Both the position numbers and the translations under genes were made by a program. A model generated the notes under the pieces. It was not told the DNA's origin and ran no database searches. It was given only the letters and a program-made list of their open reading frames with translations. Of a DNA stretch of 64,000 nucleotides, positions 1 through 8,195 are shown in pieces. Origin of the DNA: Candidatus Terasakiella magnetica (GTDB taxonomy: Bacteria; Pseudomonadota; Alphaproteobacteria; Rhodospirillales; Terasakiellaceae); NCBI RefSeq assembly GCF_900093605.1, contig NZ_FLYE01000012.1, positions 248,001-312,000 of the forward strand, given 5' to 3'. Every line of letters starts with the position of its first letter. Position 1 is the first letter of the stretch.

Positions 1-2
1 CG

Positions 3-143
3 CTTTACCTATGGATTGGCAGCCGTTTTGAAGAGCGCCACTTGATAAGGCTGTACGGCGATCATTATGCCACGTATAAATCGCGTGTTCCGGCCTTTAT
101 CCCTTTTAAGGGCCAAGTTGATTTTAAAGAGCCCAAGATATGA
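3..143 (+). CDS. C-terminal end of a membrane methyltransferase-family protein (ICMT/PEMT-like), partial
   Basis: This frame is open from the window edge to a TGA at 141-143, giving 46 residues. It ends with a basic segment: RFEERHLIRLYGDHYATYKS, then RVPAFIPF. Such a tail (E-E-x-x-L...YG-x-x-Y-x-x-Y...R-V-P-x-x-P) is typical of the cytosolic SAM-binding end of isoprenylcysteine carboxyl methyltransferase / phospholipid methyltransferase-like membrane proteins. The membrane segments lie outside the window, so the substrate is unknown. The stop overlaps the next start in an ATGA, which suggests co-translation with the SAM methyltransferase that follows. Confidence 0.6.
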   Translation, partial: LYLWIGSRFEERHLIRLYGDHYATYKSRVPAFIPFKGQVDFKEPKI

Positions 144-844
144 GCGAATTTGATACCACCCAGCATTTTGATGCCCAAAAGGCTGAAGCCTATGACCGTG
201 TGATCCGCCAAGTGGTGCCCGGTTATGATGTTTTACATGAGATGATCAAGGTTTTGCTCACTCGTTATGTAACCAAAACAAATGCAAAACTCTTGTCTGT
301 GGGCTGCGGCACGGGTGTGGAACTCATCACCATGGGCCATGATTTCCCTGACTGGTCCTTTGTCGGGGTAGAGCCGGCGCCTGCCATGGCCTCAGTTGCT
401 CAAGCCAATATGGAGATTGAACAACTTTCTGATCGTTGTGAAGTCTATCAAGGTTTTGTGGAAGACCTAGATGGGGATGTAGAATTTGATGTGGCGTGCC
501 TGATTTTGGTGATGCATTTTGTGCCTGATGATGGCTCAAAAGAAGCCTTGTTGCGCTCTATCGCCAGTCGCTTAAAGCCCGGTGCGCCTTTGGTTTTAGC
601 AGACCTCCATGCAGAAGTTGAAGGCGAGCGTTTAGAAAAGTTTTTACAGATTTGGCGCGATTGGCAGCTTCATAAAGGCATGCCGGAACATATTGTGGAT
701 CGTGGCTTTGAACATGTGGTGCGCGATATCCAGTTTGTCTCAGAAGAACGTATTATGGAATTGCTCCATAGCGCAGGCTTTAAAACCGTGGAACCTTTTT
801 ACGGGGCCTTCTTGTTTGGCGGCTGGATTGCGTGGAAAGAATAA
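140..844 (+). CDS. class I SAM-dependent methyltransferase
   Basis: The 234-aa protein has a Rossmann-type methyltransferase core. The glycine-rich SAM-binding motif I is SVGCGTGVELI around residues 53-63, an acidic residue follows strand 2 (VGVEPAP), and there is a post-motif region LILVMHFVPDD and a motif VLADLHAE. It has no signal peptide or membrane segment, so it is cytoplasmic. It shares an ATGA overlap with the preceding membrane methyltransferase. The substrate cannot be read from the sequence; small-molecule or quinone/lipid substrates are all possible. The family assignment is firm and the function is not. Confidence 0.85.
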   Translation: MSEFDTTQHFDAQKAEAYDRVIRQVVPGYDVLHEMIKVLLTRYVTKTNAKLLSVGCGTGVELITMGHDFPDWSFVGVEPAPAMASVAQANMEIEQLSDRCEVYQGFVEDLDGDVEFDVACLILVMHFVPDDGSKEALLRSIASRLKPGAPLVLADLHAEVEGERLEKFLQIWRDWQLHKGMPEHIVDRGFEHVVRDIQFVSEERIMELLHSAGFKTVEPFYGAFLFGGWIAWKE

Positions 845-871
845 TCAAGAAAAGAAGAAAGGAAACAAGTG

Positions 872-1096
872 ATGTTTATTGAAGTTAAAACAGAAGAAAA
901 GAAATTCCTGATCAATGTGGAAGATATCAGTTATATCGAACCTGTTGCATCAGCTGTTTTCACCGGGGTTCGCGTTTTCTTGCGCACGAAAAAGCCTGGG
1001 GGAGATTATCCCATGTGTTTTGAGGTTTGTTGTGATCTAGACGATATTTGCGATCAGATTGAATTTTCCAACAATAAAATCGCTCGCATTCGCTAA
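872..1096 (+). CDS. small conserved-looking protein of unknown function (FlbD/LytTR-like pattern)
   Basis: A 74-aa protein preceded by GAAAGGAAAC, which favours the ATG at 872 over the GTG at 869. It reads as alternating beta strands with the pattern FLINVEDISYIEP, then VFLRTKK, then FEVCCDLDDICDQI. This resembles the short strand-rich layout of FlbD and of LytTR-type modules (ligand strand, I-x-x-I-E, then a short helix). That is a resemblance of pattern only. It lies 27 bp after the SAM methyltransferase on the same strand and ends before a bidirectional terminator. Function unknown. Confidence 0.6.
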   Translation: MFIEVKTEEKKFLINVEDISYIEPVASAVFTGVRVFLRTKKPGGDYPMCFEVCCDLDDICDQIEFSNNKIARIR

Positions 1097-1145
1097 AGAG
1101 CGTCTTGCGCAGGCCAGATTCTAAGAAAATCAAATATAAAAAAAT

Positions 1146-1178
1146 CCCCGCGCTCTATTTTAAGAGGCGGGGGTTTTT
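1146..1178. terminator. bidirectional Rho-independent terminator between the small ORF and dnaJ
   Basis: A 10-bp stem with one bulged G (CCCCGcGCTCT / AGAGGCGGGG, 1146-1172) closes a short loop. It has T5GT5 on the plus side and an A-rich run before it that becomes a T-run on the minus strand. It lies between convergent genes and probably ends both transcripts. Confidence 0.85.
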
Positions 1179-1182
1179 GTTT

Positions 1183-2322
1183 TTACTCTGTCAGGTCTTC
1201 AAAGAAGTCTTTGACTTTGCTGAAGAAACCTTGGGTTTCGGGGCTGTGTTTTTCAACATTGCCGCCACCGGCTGCTTCAAACTGTTTCAGGATATCTTTT
1301 TGTTCCTTGGTCAGTTTCACTGGCGTTTCAACCGAGACTTCTACAAACATGTCCCCGCGCGCCGCTGAGCGCATGACGCTCATGCCTTTGGAACGCAGAC
1401 GGAATTGATTACCGCCTTGTGTCCCTTCAGGGATTTTAATGCGTGCACGCCCGCCATCAACGGTCGGGACCTCAATCTCACCACCAAGGGCGGCTGTGGT
1501 CATGGGGATGGGCACTTCACAGAAAATATTGGCACCTTCGCGTTGGAAAATGCGATGGGGAGCCACAGATAAGAAGATGTAGAGATCACCACTTGGCGCA
1601 CCGCGCAATCCGGCTTCACCTTCACCGGTTAGGCGAATGCGTGTGCCATCTTCCACACCTGCAGGTACGGAAACAGACAAGTTTTTGGATTTACGCTCAC
1701 GCCCTGTACCGCCACAAACACCACACGGATCTGAAATGACTGATCCCGCACCGTGACACGTTGGGCAGGTCCGCTCAATGGTGAAGAAACCTTGTTGGGC
1801 ACGCACTTTGCCGCGACCATGACAGCTTGGGCACATGCTTGGCGGTTTGCCGCCTTCAGAACCCGTACCTTCACAAGAATCACAATTGACTGAAGTTGGC
1901 ACTTCGATGGTAGCTTTTTTGCCGTTATAGGCATCTTCAAGGCTGATTTCCATGTTATAGCGCAAATCTGCACCGCGACCGGAAGACTGGCCTCGCCCGC
2001 CACCCATCATGTCGCCAAACATTTCCTCGAAAATATCACCAAAGCCGGAGAAGCCACCGCCGCCAAAGCCGCCGCCACCGCCACCAGGACCGCCTTGTTC
2101 AAACGCTGCGTGACCGTAACGATCGTAAGCTGCGCGTTTTTCGGCATCTTTGAGGATTTCATAGGCCTCATTGATTTCCTTGAACTTGCTTTCAGCATCG
2201 GCATTGTCCGGATTGCGATCCGGGTGATATTGCATGGCAAGTTTACGGAACGCACTTTTAAGCGCTTTATCATCGACTTCGCGATCAACGCCAAGCGTTT
2301 CGTAGTAATCTTGTTTTGCCAT
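1183..2322 (-). CDS. dnaJ: chaperone DnaJ (Hsp40)
   Basis: A 379-aa co-chaperone that stimulates DnaK ATPase and delivers unfolded substrates in the cytoplasm. The J domain is at residues 1-70 with the HPD triad at 33-35. A Gly/Phe-rich linker (about 75-115) is followed by a zinc-binding region with four CxxCxGxG repeats ([32 protein letters not shown]) and the C-terminal beta-sandwich substrate domain. The length is normal for type I DnaJ. It lies 115 bp downstream of dnaK on the same strand, so it is probably transcribed from the dnaK heat-shock promoter through an intergenic hairpin. Confidence 0.98.
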   Translation of the reverse strand: MAKQDYYETLGVDREVDDKALKSAFRKLAMQYHPDRNPDNADAESKFKEINEAYEILKDAEKRAAYDRYGHAAFEQGGPGGGGGGFGGGGFSGFGDIFEEMFGDMMGGGRGQSSGRGADLRYNMEISLEDAYNGKKATIEVPTSVNCDSCEGTGSEGGKPPSMCPSCHGRGKVRAQQGFFTIERTCPTCHGAGSVISDPCGVCGGTGRERKSKNLSVSVPAGVEDGTRIRLTGEGEAGLRGAPSGDLYIFLSVAPHRIFQREGANIFCEVPIPMTTAALGGEIEVPTVDGGRARIKIPEGTQGGNQFRLRSKGMSVMRSAARGDMFVEVSVETPVKLTKEQKDILKQFEAAGGGNVEKHSPETQGFFSKVKDFFEDLTE

Positions 2323-2391
2323 TTGAACCTCTATTTCTAGATAGCGTCGTCGCCACCAAACGTGGGGACCTTTATCCTCTAAAACAAAGAG

Positions 2392-2415
2392 GTCCTCGCA
2401 TAGTAAAGCGAGGAC
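2392..2415 (-). terminator. dnaK-dnaJ intergenic hairpin (possible attenuator)
   Basis: A perfect 8-bp stem GTCCTCGC / GCGAGGAC with an 8-nt loop sits between dnaK and dnaJ. On the minus strand it is followed by CTCTTTGTTTT, which is U-rich but interrupted. This would fit partial termination that lowers dnaJ relative to dnaK. That role is inferred. Confidence 0.45.
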
Positions 2416-2437
2416 GACTCCTTGTTAAGATTGAGGC

Positions 2438-4366
2438 TTACTTGTCTTTTTTGTCAGGATCGACTTCTTCGAAGTCTGCATCCACAACGCCGTCATCAGC
2501 CGGAGCTTCATCAGCGCCCGCACCAGCAGCTTCACCTTCAGGACCAGCGGCTTCTTGCTGTGCCTTATACATGGCTTCGCCCAGTTTCATGGAAGCATTC
2601 ATCAGCGTTTCTGTTTTGGCTTTTACATCTTCTGGATCGATGTCGTCGCCTTCGATAGCTGATTTCAGGTCGTTAAGGGCCGTTTCAATTTCGCCTTTTT
2701 CTTCTTCACCCAAAGCTTCACCATGTTCAGTGAGGTTTTTCTCTGTGGTGTGGATCAGGCTTTCAGCTTGGTTGCGCGCTTCTGCTGTTTCTTTGCGTTT
2801 TGCATCGTCTTCAGCATGGCTTTCTGCATCTTTTACCATTTGGTCGATCTCAGAATCATCCAGACCGCCAGAAGCTTTAATGGAGATTTGCTGCTCTTTA
2901 CCTGTGGCTTTATCTTTTGCAGATACATTAACCAGACCGTTGGCATCAATATCGAAGGTTACTTCGATCTGTGGCACACCGCGCGGTGCGGGTGGCACGC
3001 CAACAAGGTCAAATTGACCCAACATTTTGTTGTCTGCTGCCATTTCACGCTCACCTTGGAAAACGCGGATGGTCACAGCAGACTGGTTGTCTTCAGCTGT
3101 TGAGAAGACTTGGCTTTTGCGTGTTGGGATTGTTGTGTTGCGATCGATCAAGCGTGTGAAGACACCGCCCAATGTTTCAATACCCAATGAAAGTGGTGTT
3201 ACGTCCAACAACAGAACGTCTTTAACGTCACCTTTTAGTACGCCACCTTGGATGGCAGCACCCATGGCGACAACTTCATCCGGGTTCACGCCTTTGTTTG
3301 GCTCACGACCAAAGATTTCTTTAACTTGCTCAACAACTTTTGGCATACGGGTCATACCACCCACCAAAATAACATCGTCGATTTCAGAAGCTTTCAGGCC
3401 GGCATCCTTAAGAGCGGCTTGGCAGGGCTTCACTGTGCGTTTGATCAAGTCAGCAACAAGGCTTTCCAGTTTGGCACGGCTCATTTTCACGTTTAAGTGT
3501 TTTGGGCCGGATTGGTCAGCCGTGATAAACGGCAGGTTAACTTCTGTTTCCATGCTTGAAGAAAGTTCGATTTTAGCTTTCTCGCCCGCTTCTTTCAGAC
3601 GTTGCAGGGCCATGCGGTCACCGCGAAGGTCAATGCCTTGGTCTTTTTTGAATTCGTCAGCCAAATAGTCGATGATGGCCATATCGAAATCTTCACCACC
3701 AAGGAATGTGTCACCATTCGTGGATTTTACTTCAAAGACACCGTCGCCGATTTCAAGGATGGAAACGTCAAACGTACCGCCACCCAAATCATAAACGACG
3801 ATTGTGCCTGTTTCTTTTTTGTCCATGCCATAAGCAAGGGCGGCAGCTGTTGGCTCGTTGATGATACGCAGAACATCAAGACCGGCAATTTTACCGGCAT
3901 CTTTTGTTGCTTGGCGCTGGCTGTCGTTGAAGTAAGCCGGAACAGTTACAACTGCTTGGCTGATTTCTTCACCTGCGAAGGCTTCAGCTGTTTCTTTCAT
4001 TTTTTGCAGGATGAAGGCTGAAATTTCAGAAGGGCTGTAAGATTTGTCGTTGGCTTCTACCCACGCATCGCCATTGTCTGCTTTGACGATTTTGTAAGGA
4101 ACCAGTTCCTGATCTTTCTTTGTTAGCGGATCGTCAAAACGGCGACCGATCAGACGCTTAATTGCAAACAGGGTGCTTTCTGGGTTTGTGACCGCTTGGC
4201 GTTTGGCAGGCTGGCCGGACAGGCGCTCGCCAGAATCTGTAAAGGCAACCATAGAAGGGGTTGTACGTGTCCCTTCGGCGTTTTCAATCACGCGGCTGTC
4301 GCCGCCGTCCATGATGGATACACAGGAGTTGGTTGTACCAAGGTCAATACCGATTACTTTACTCAT
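2438..4366 (-). CDS. dnaK: chaperone DnaK (Hsp70)
   Basis: A 642-aa cytoplasmic ATP-dependent chaperone. The start is set at the ATG giving [10 protein letters not shown], preceded by AGAGAG; an upstream in-frame start would add ten residues not usual for the family. The nucleotide-binding domain carries phosphate loops IDLGTTNSC (near residue 6) and [12 protein letters not shown] (about 190) and the adenosine motif [10 protein letters not shown] (about 330). The substrate-binding beta domain and helical lid follow, ending in an acidic tail with EEVDPDKK, the usual C-terminal signature. dnaJ lies downstream. grpE and hrcA are not in the window. Confidence 0.98.
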   Translation of the reverse strand: MSKVIGIDLGTTNSCVSIMDGGDSRVIENAEGTRTTPSMVAFTDSGERLSGQPAKRQAVTNPESTLFAIKRLIGRRFDDPLTKKDQELVPYKIVKADNGDAWVEANDKSYSPSEISAFILQKMKETAEAFAGEEISQAVVTVPAYFNDSQRQATKDAGKIAGLDVLRIINEPTAAALAYGMDKKETGTIVVYDLGGGTFDVSILEIGDGVFEVKSTNGDTFLGGEDFDMAIIDYLADEFKKDQGIDLRGDRMALQRLKEAGEKAKIELSSSMETEVNLPFITADQSGPKHLNVKMSRAKLESLVADLIKRTVKPCQAALKDAGLKASEIDDVILVGGMTRMPKVVEQVKEIFGREPNKGVNPDEVVAMGAAIQGGVLKGDVKDVLLLDVTPLSLGIETLGGVFTRLIDRNTTIPTRKSQVFSTAEDNQSAVTIRVFQGEREMAADNKMLGQFDLVGVPPAPRGVPQIEVTFDIDANGLVNVSAKDKATGKEQQISIKASGGLDDSEIDQMVKDAESHAEDDAKRKETAEARNQAESLIHTTEKNLTEHGEALGEEEKGEIETALNDLKSAIEGDDIDPEDVKAKTETLMNASMKLGEAMYKAQQEAAGPEGEAAGAGADEAPADDGVVDADFEEVDPDKKDK

Positions 4367-4459
4367 TTTACTCTCTATTTGTTGCGGCGAATTCACTTGT
4401 GTCTGCCCTTATGACTTAAGGCACAAACGATCTGAATTCCCTGAGGGTGAAAAACTGGG

Positions 4460-4492
4460 CGTTATATAAGGCTATTTGCGAGATTTCGCAAG
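4460..4492 (-). promoter_or_regulatory. RpoH (sigma-32) heat-shock promoter of dnaKJ
   Basis: Read on the minus strand, CTTG at 4492-4489 is followed after 18 nt by CTTATATAACG, ending at 4460. This matches the alphaproteobacterial RpoH consensus (CTTG, 17-18 nt, CyTATnTnnG). It lies about 95 bp upstream of the dnaK start. The -35 element falls inside a 6-bp inverted repeat TTGCGA-GATT-TCGCAA (4476-4491), which could be an operator. No CIRCE element was found. Confidence 0.8.
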
Positions 4493-4555
4493 CATTGGCG
4501 CGCATGATTCATCAAAGAAATTAAGAAAGAGTGTAAAATGAATAATTTAGCGCTT

Positions 4556-6580
4556 TTACGTACTCTCACTTACACGGTTTCGACCCAGTGTTTTGGCATC
4601 ATATAGGGCAATATCGGCGCGTTTAAGCATATCATCTGGGGTTTTATCGCCGTCTTCAAGGCTGGTCAGCCCAAAACTGGCGGTAAAGGAAACCGGGTTT
4701 TCTTCCCCAATATCAAAGGCATAATCTTGGGTGGATTGGCGAATGCGCTCCGCAATATGGATGGCGCCTTTTTTATCGGTTTCAGGGAGTAAAATGGCAA
4801 ATTCTTCACCGCCAATGCGCCCCATAATATCGGTATTGCGCAAACATTTGCGACATAGTCCGGTCATGGCGCGAATGGCTTCATCACCAACCGCATGGCC
4901 ATAGGTGTCATTAATACGTTTAAAATGATCCACATCGAGCATGATGAGGGATAGTTTTTTACTATAGCGTTGGGCGCGCTCGATCTCTTTTTCACAAAGC
5001 TCAAGGAAGAAACGCCTGTTGTTAATGCCCGTCAGCACATCGGTTGACGCCAGCGTGCGTAACTCATTTTCAAGTCGTTTCTGTTCTGTAACGTCTGTTG
5101 AGATACCGATTAAAGCGTATGGATTGCCCAGATCATTGACCAAAGGCGCTTTGATGGAGAGGAAATAGCATCTCTCGCCTGTTTGGAAATGGCGTGATTT
5201 CTCAATGCTGGAAGATTGTTCACCATAATCAAACACATCGCGGTCACTTTTTCTAAAGCGATCACTGACTTTTTTGCCAAAAATTTCCACATCGGTTTTG
5301 CCGATAATCTCATCGGCTTCTTTACCCAGATACTCACACATATTGGCATTTACATATGTATAGGTCGAGCTGACATCCTTGATATAGACGTGGGCTTTGA
5401 GGTTATCCAGAATGGTGGTGAGCTGTTTTTCATTGCGCAGAAGGCGTTTTTCAAGGCGCTTTTGCTCGGTAATATCGGTTGAAATGCCGAGCAGGGAATG
5501 GGCATGACCTTCTGCATTGAGCAAAGGCACTTTTACAGAAAGGAAATAGCGTTTTTTCTTACTTTCTGGCTCAAGAGAGGTTTCCATGCGCGAGACTTTG
5601 CGCTGGTTTTTAAAGACTTCTTGGTCAGTTGTGCGAAAGCCAATGGCGGTTTCAGGCTCAAACAGGTCATAATCGTCTTTACCAATGATAGAACTGCGGT
5701 CTTTTTGCAGGGTCTGGCAAAGCTCTTCATTGGCGTAAGTGTATTTCAGATCACGGTCTTTGATATAGACACGGGCTTTTAGGTTATCGAGGATACTGTT
5801 GAGCTTTTCCTGACTTTCCCATAAGGCTTTTTCAAGTCGTTGCTGCTCCGAAATGTCAACGGACATACCGAGCATTTCGTCAATTTCGCCCTGTTCGTTT
5901 TCTAAAGGACATTTGACTGACAGATAACTGCGCTCGATCCCATATTCATCTATGCCGCCATCTTCAAGGGCGCGGATTGTTTTGCCTTTGGTGAAAACGG
6001 CTTTATCATTTTTAGCAAAATTTTGAGCAGCTTCTTGGGTGAAGAGGTCAAAGTCCGTTTTTCCAAGAATATCATCTGTTTGTAAAGCCAGCAGCATGGA
6101 GAGCATTTTATTGACGTAAGTATATTTGCCCTCTTTATCTTTGGAAAATACATAGGCGGGAATATTATCTAAAATGCTTTTGAGTTTTTGCTGGTCGAAA
6201 TAGTGGCTTTTTTCTTGTTCTTTTTGCTCAGTAATATCTTGTAAGATCAGCACATATTGCACTTCATCCGTATTTGGATTCGCAGCGATTGAGAGGGTTG
6301 TGCGAAACCACAGTCCGTCTTTTGTGGTGGCTTCACCCTGCCAGTTGCCCGGTTGGCATATTTTTGCCCAAGGTGTGGAGGTAAAAAACTCATCAAAGCT
6401 GGTTTGTGTTTGCTCTGGTAGAGAGAGTTTTTTTTCAAAGGCCGGGTTTGTATAAATAAAGTTACCCTCATGATCACACAGGCACATCAACGCATCACTA
6501 TTTTGCACGATGGATGCAAATAGAGCATGAGAGGGGCTGATATCAGATGGGGATGCCAAAGGTTTATTGCCTATAATCAA
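4556..6580 (-). CDS. PAS-PAS-PAS-PAS-GGDEF diguanylate cyclase
   Basis: A 674-aa protein predicted to make cyclic di-GMP from two GTP. Four PAS modules, each ending in an (I/V)(T/S)EQ element, cover about residues 20-510. PAS2-4 are near-duplicates that share ILDN(I/L)xAxV(F/Y)xKD. The GGDEF domain follows: GGEEF at 590-594 is the active-site loop, and RNTD at 581-584, five residues upstream, is a canonical inhibitory I-site, so the enzyme should be active and product-inhibited. There are no membrane segments, so it is cytosolic. The start given here is a TTG without a clear ribosome-binding site and is uncertain; the first PAS would survive a slightly later start. It is divergent from the hemerythrin gene. 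Confidence 0.93.
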   Translation of the reverse strand: MIIGNKPLASPSDISPSHALFASIVQNSDALMCLCDHEGNFIYTNPAFEKKLSLPEQTQTSFDEFFTSTPWAKICQPGNWQGEATTKDGLWFRTTLSIAANPNTDEVQYVLILQDITEQKEQEKSHYFDQQKLKSILDNIPAYVFSKDKEGKYTYVNKMLSMLLALQTDDILGKTDFDLFTQEAAQNFAKNDKAVFTKGKTIRALEDGGIDEYGIERSYLSVKCPLENEQGEIDEMLGMSVDISEQQRLEKALWESQEKLNSILDNLKARVYIKDRDLKYTYANEELCQTLQKDRSSIIGKDDYDLFEPETAIGFRTTDQEVFKNQRKVSRMETSLEPESKKKRYFLSVKVPLLNAEGHAHSLLGISTDITEQKRLEKRLLRNEKQLTTILDNLKAHVYIKDVSSTYTYVNANMCEYLGKEADEIIGKTDVEIFGKKVSDRFRKSDRDVFDYGEQSSSIEKSRHFQTGERCYFLSIKAPLVNDLGNPYALIGISTDVTEQKRLENELRTLASTDVLTGINNRRFFLELCEKEIERAQRYSKKLSLIMLDVDHFKRINDTYGHAVGDEAIRAMTGLCRKCLRNTDIMGRIGGEEFAILLPETDKKGAIHIAERIRQSTQDYAFDIGEENPVSFTASFGLTSLEDGDKTPDDMLKRADIALYDAKTLGRNRVSEST

Positions 6581-6737
6581 GAGGTTATGAACGTATCTAT
6601 TTATATGTGCGGACTATCTATCTCTTTGATGAAAAATGCAAGTATGAGGATAGACTATACACAAAAAAAACCGCCAGTGATATTCGTGAAGCCATGAGTA
6701 AGAGTTGTGTTTTAAGAGTGCAAAGGTAAACCTATCT

Positions 6738-6751
6738 GTTTGTATACAAAC
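6738..6751. promoter_or_regulatory. 14-bp perfect palindrome in the GGDEF/hemerythrin intergenic region
   Basis: GTTTGTATACAAAC is a perfect dyad lying between two divergent signalling genes, about 160 bp from the GGDEF start and 140 bp from the hemerythrin start. Size and symmetry fit a dimeric repressor site. The binding protein is unknown. The rest of 6581-6835 shows no gene. Confidence 0.35.
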
Positions 6752-6835
6752 GAAAGATCAAGTCGTATATCAAAGGGGGTGGTTTTTTTTGCATAACTTT
6801 GTGTTACAGTTTTAAGGATTATATGGAAGGATTTC

Positions 6836-6859
6836 ATCAATAAGAATTATTGATATAAT
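6836..6859 (+). promoter_or_regulatory. candidate hemerythrin promoter with embedded inverted repeat
   Basis: ATCAATAA-GAA-TTATTGAT (6836-6854) is a perfect 8-bp inverted repeat that runs into a consensus -10 hexamer TATAAT (6854-6859), about 30 bp before the hemerythrin start. No good -35 lies at the right distance, so the promoter may need an activator. Alternatively the repeat may be a repressor site covering the spacer. Confidence 0.45.
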
Positions 6860-6889
6860 GGTCCTTAGGCACAGAAGGTGTACCAGAGA

Positions 6890-7516
6890 ATGCAAATTAA
6901 GGAATGGCCGACGGAGTTCGAGCTCGGGATTGCGCCTATCGATGATGATCATCGTATGTTGTTTCGCACAATCCAGCAGCTTGGCCGCAATATCGAGGAT
7001 CAACGTGACAGCAATATTATTGCCGCCACGATTGCTTCTCTGATTCTTTATGTCGATGAACATTTTGAGCGTGAAGAACGTTTTTTACTGCGCGCTGGTT
7101 ATCCTGATTTTGATGCCCATAAACAAATCCATGATGAATTTCGCGATGCGATTCTATCCTTGCGTGATTTTCACCAGACATACCCAGATGATGTGGATGC
7201 CGATAAGATCGTTTCTTTTTTGGAAGTCTGGTTACTTGACCATATTGCCAAGGTGGATAAAGCCTATGAGCCTTATTTAACCGGGGAAAAACAAGGTGAT
7301 CCCAAAATCCGCCAGCGTATGAAATATGAAGAAAAAACCACAAAGACGGTTCAACTGTCGTGTCCGGCAGATAAGGAAGATTATGTGAAACATTTCATCA
7401 GTTTGATCAGCGAAGGCTCACGCGAAGGGATTCTCATTGAAGTAGCTGTTGAAAGCGTCACCATAAAACAGCTCGCGCGTCGTGAGTCTAAGGCAAAGAA
7501 ATTGTTTGGTCGCTAA
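6890..7516 (+). CDS. bacteriohemerythrin with C-terminal extension
   Basis: A 208-aa protein. Residues 1-130 form a hemerythrin four-helix domain with all di-iron ligands visible: H21, H58 and E62 (HFERE), H77 and H81 (HKQIH), H118 and D123 (DHIAKVD). It should bind O2 reversibly, for storage, delivery or sensing. Residues about 140-208 form an extra alpha/beta segment (VQLSCPADKEDYV...VAVESVTIKQLA) that I do not recognise and that stand-alone hemerythrins lack; it may be an output or interaction domain. The ATG at 6890 is preferred; an in-frame GTG at 6878 would add four residues. It lies between a diguanylate cyclase and a globin-type chemoreceptor. Confidence 0.9.
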   Translation: MQIKEWPTEFELGIAPIDDDHRMLFRTIQQLGRNIEDQRDSNIIAATIASLILYVDEHFEREERFLLRAGYPDFDAHKQIHDEFRDAILSLRDFHQTYPDDVDADKIVSFLEVWLLDHIAKVDKAYEPYLTGEKQGDPKIRQRMKYEEKTTKTVQLSCPADKEDYVKHFISLISEGSREGILIEVAVESVTIKQLARRESKAKKLFGR

Positions 7517-7596
7517 AAGCCTGTATTGCAATGGCGCAGACAATTGGTTATTTAGACTTAAGAATAATAATTTGACGAAGTGAGGGTGGTCAAAAA

Positions 7597-8055
7597 ATGG
7601 GACTGTTCGGTTTTTTAGGTGGTGGGAAGAAAAAAGCGGATAAATCCGAAGTGATTGAAGTGGCATGGTCAAAAAATGCTGCGGGTAAATTCCGTCGTCT
7701 TCCCTTTCTTGAATTGGCTAAGGAAAATGTGTCTGGTGTAAGTGCTGTTTATGTGATTTGGCATGGCGGTATGAAACCGGGTTGGGTCTATGTGGGCTTG
7801 GCTGATGATCTGGCTATGGATATTACGGATGCAAAACAAAGCTCGGAGATCATGGAGCACGATATGCGCGGCGGGGCTTTTATCACGTGGCAGACTTTCC
7901 CGAAAAATTTGGCTCCCGGTGTTTTTGCATTTTTAACAGATGTGCTTCAGCCTGAAGTGCGCAACCCTGAAGCCGATATGTATCGCAATAAAGAGCATGT
8001 CAAAGTCCTGCCACCGGGCTATACCAAAGAAACTTTCTCTCAATTGGTAAGCTAG
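7597..8055 (+). CDS. hypothetical protein, possible degenerate GIY-YIG fold
   Basis: A 152-aa protein with a clear GAGGGTGG ribosome-binding site 9 bp before the ATG. The N-terminus MGLFGFLGGGKKK is Gly/Lys-rich. The core has AVYVIWHGG then WVYVGLADDL, followed by ITWQTF and FLTDVLQPEVRNPE. This follows the layout of GIY-YIG domains (paired YxI and YVG strands, A-x-D-L, then a helix before L-x-P-x-x-N). The usual catalytic arginine and metal-binding glutamate are not evident, so if the fold is right it is probably not a nuclease. It lies 80 bp after the hemerythrin and 140 bp before the chemoreceptor, on the same strand. Function unknown. Confidence 0.7.
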   Translation: MGLFGFLGGGKKKADKSEVIEVAWSKNAAGKFRRLPFLELAKENVSGVSAVYVIWHGGMKPGWVYVGLADDLAMDITDAKQSSEIMEHDMRGGAFITWQTFPKNLAPGVFAFLTDVLQPEVRNPEADMYRNKEHVKVLPPGYTKETFSQLVS

Positions 8056-8111
8056 CGATATTGTATTTATTTCTACCCGAGGTCGTTTTTCTCTGTAATT
8101 AAGAAAAACCC

Positions 8112-8156
8112 TTTATATTTTGTGCTTCATAAGGATAAAATAGCCCAAAATATAAA
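8112..8156. repeat. 11-bp inverted repeat upstream of the chemoreceptor
   Basis: TTTATATTTTG (8112-8122) and CAAAATATAAA (8146-8156) are exact reverse complements separated by 23 nt. They lie between the 152-aa ORF and the chemoreceptor. They could be a weak terminator hairpin, a leader structure or paired operator half-sites; there is no T-run. Confidence 0.45.
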
Positions 8157-8195
8157 AATGGTTCGTACAGGGAACGTCTAGGGAGAAGGTCTGTC

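Noticed and set aside
2316-3017. 233-codon open frame antisense to dnaK
   Set aside because: Ser-rich translation typical of the complement of a highly expressed gene; dnaK is certain on the other strand.
4367-4555. CIRCE (HrcA) operator upstream of dnaK
   Set aside because: The TTAGCACTC / GAGTGCTAA arms are absent; the only dyad is TTGCGA-GATT-TCGCAA.
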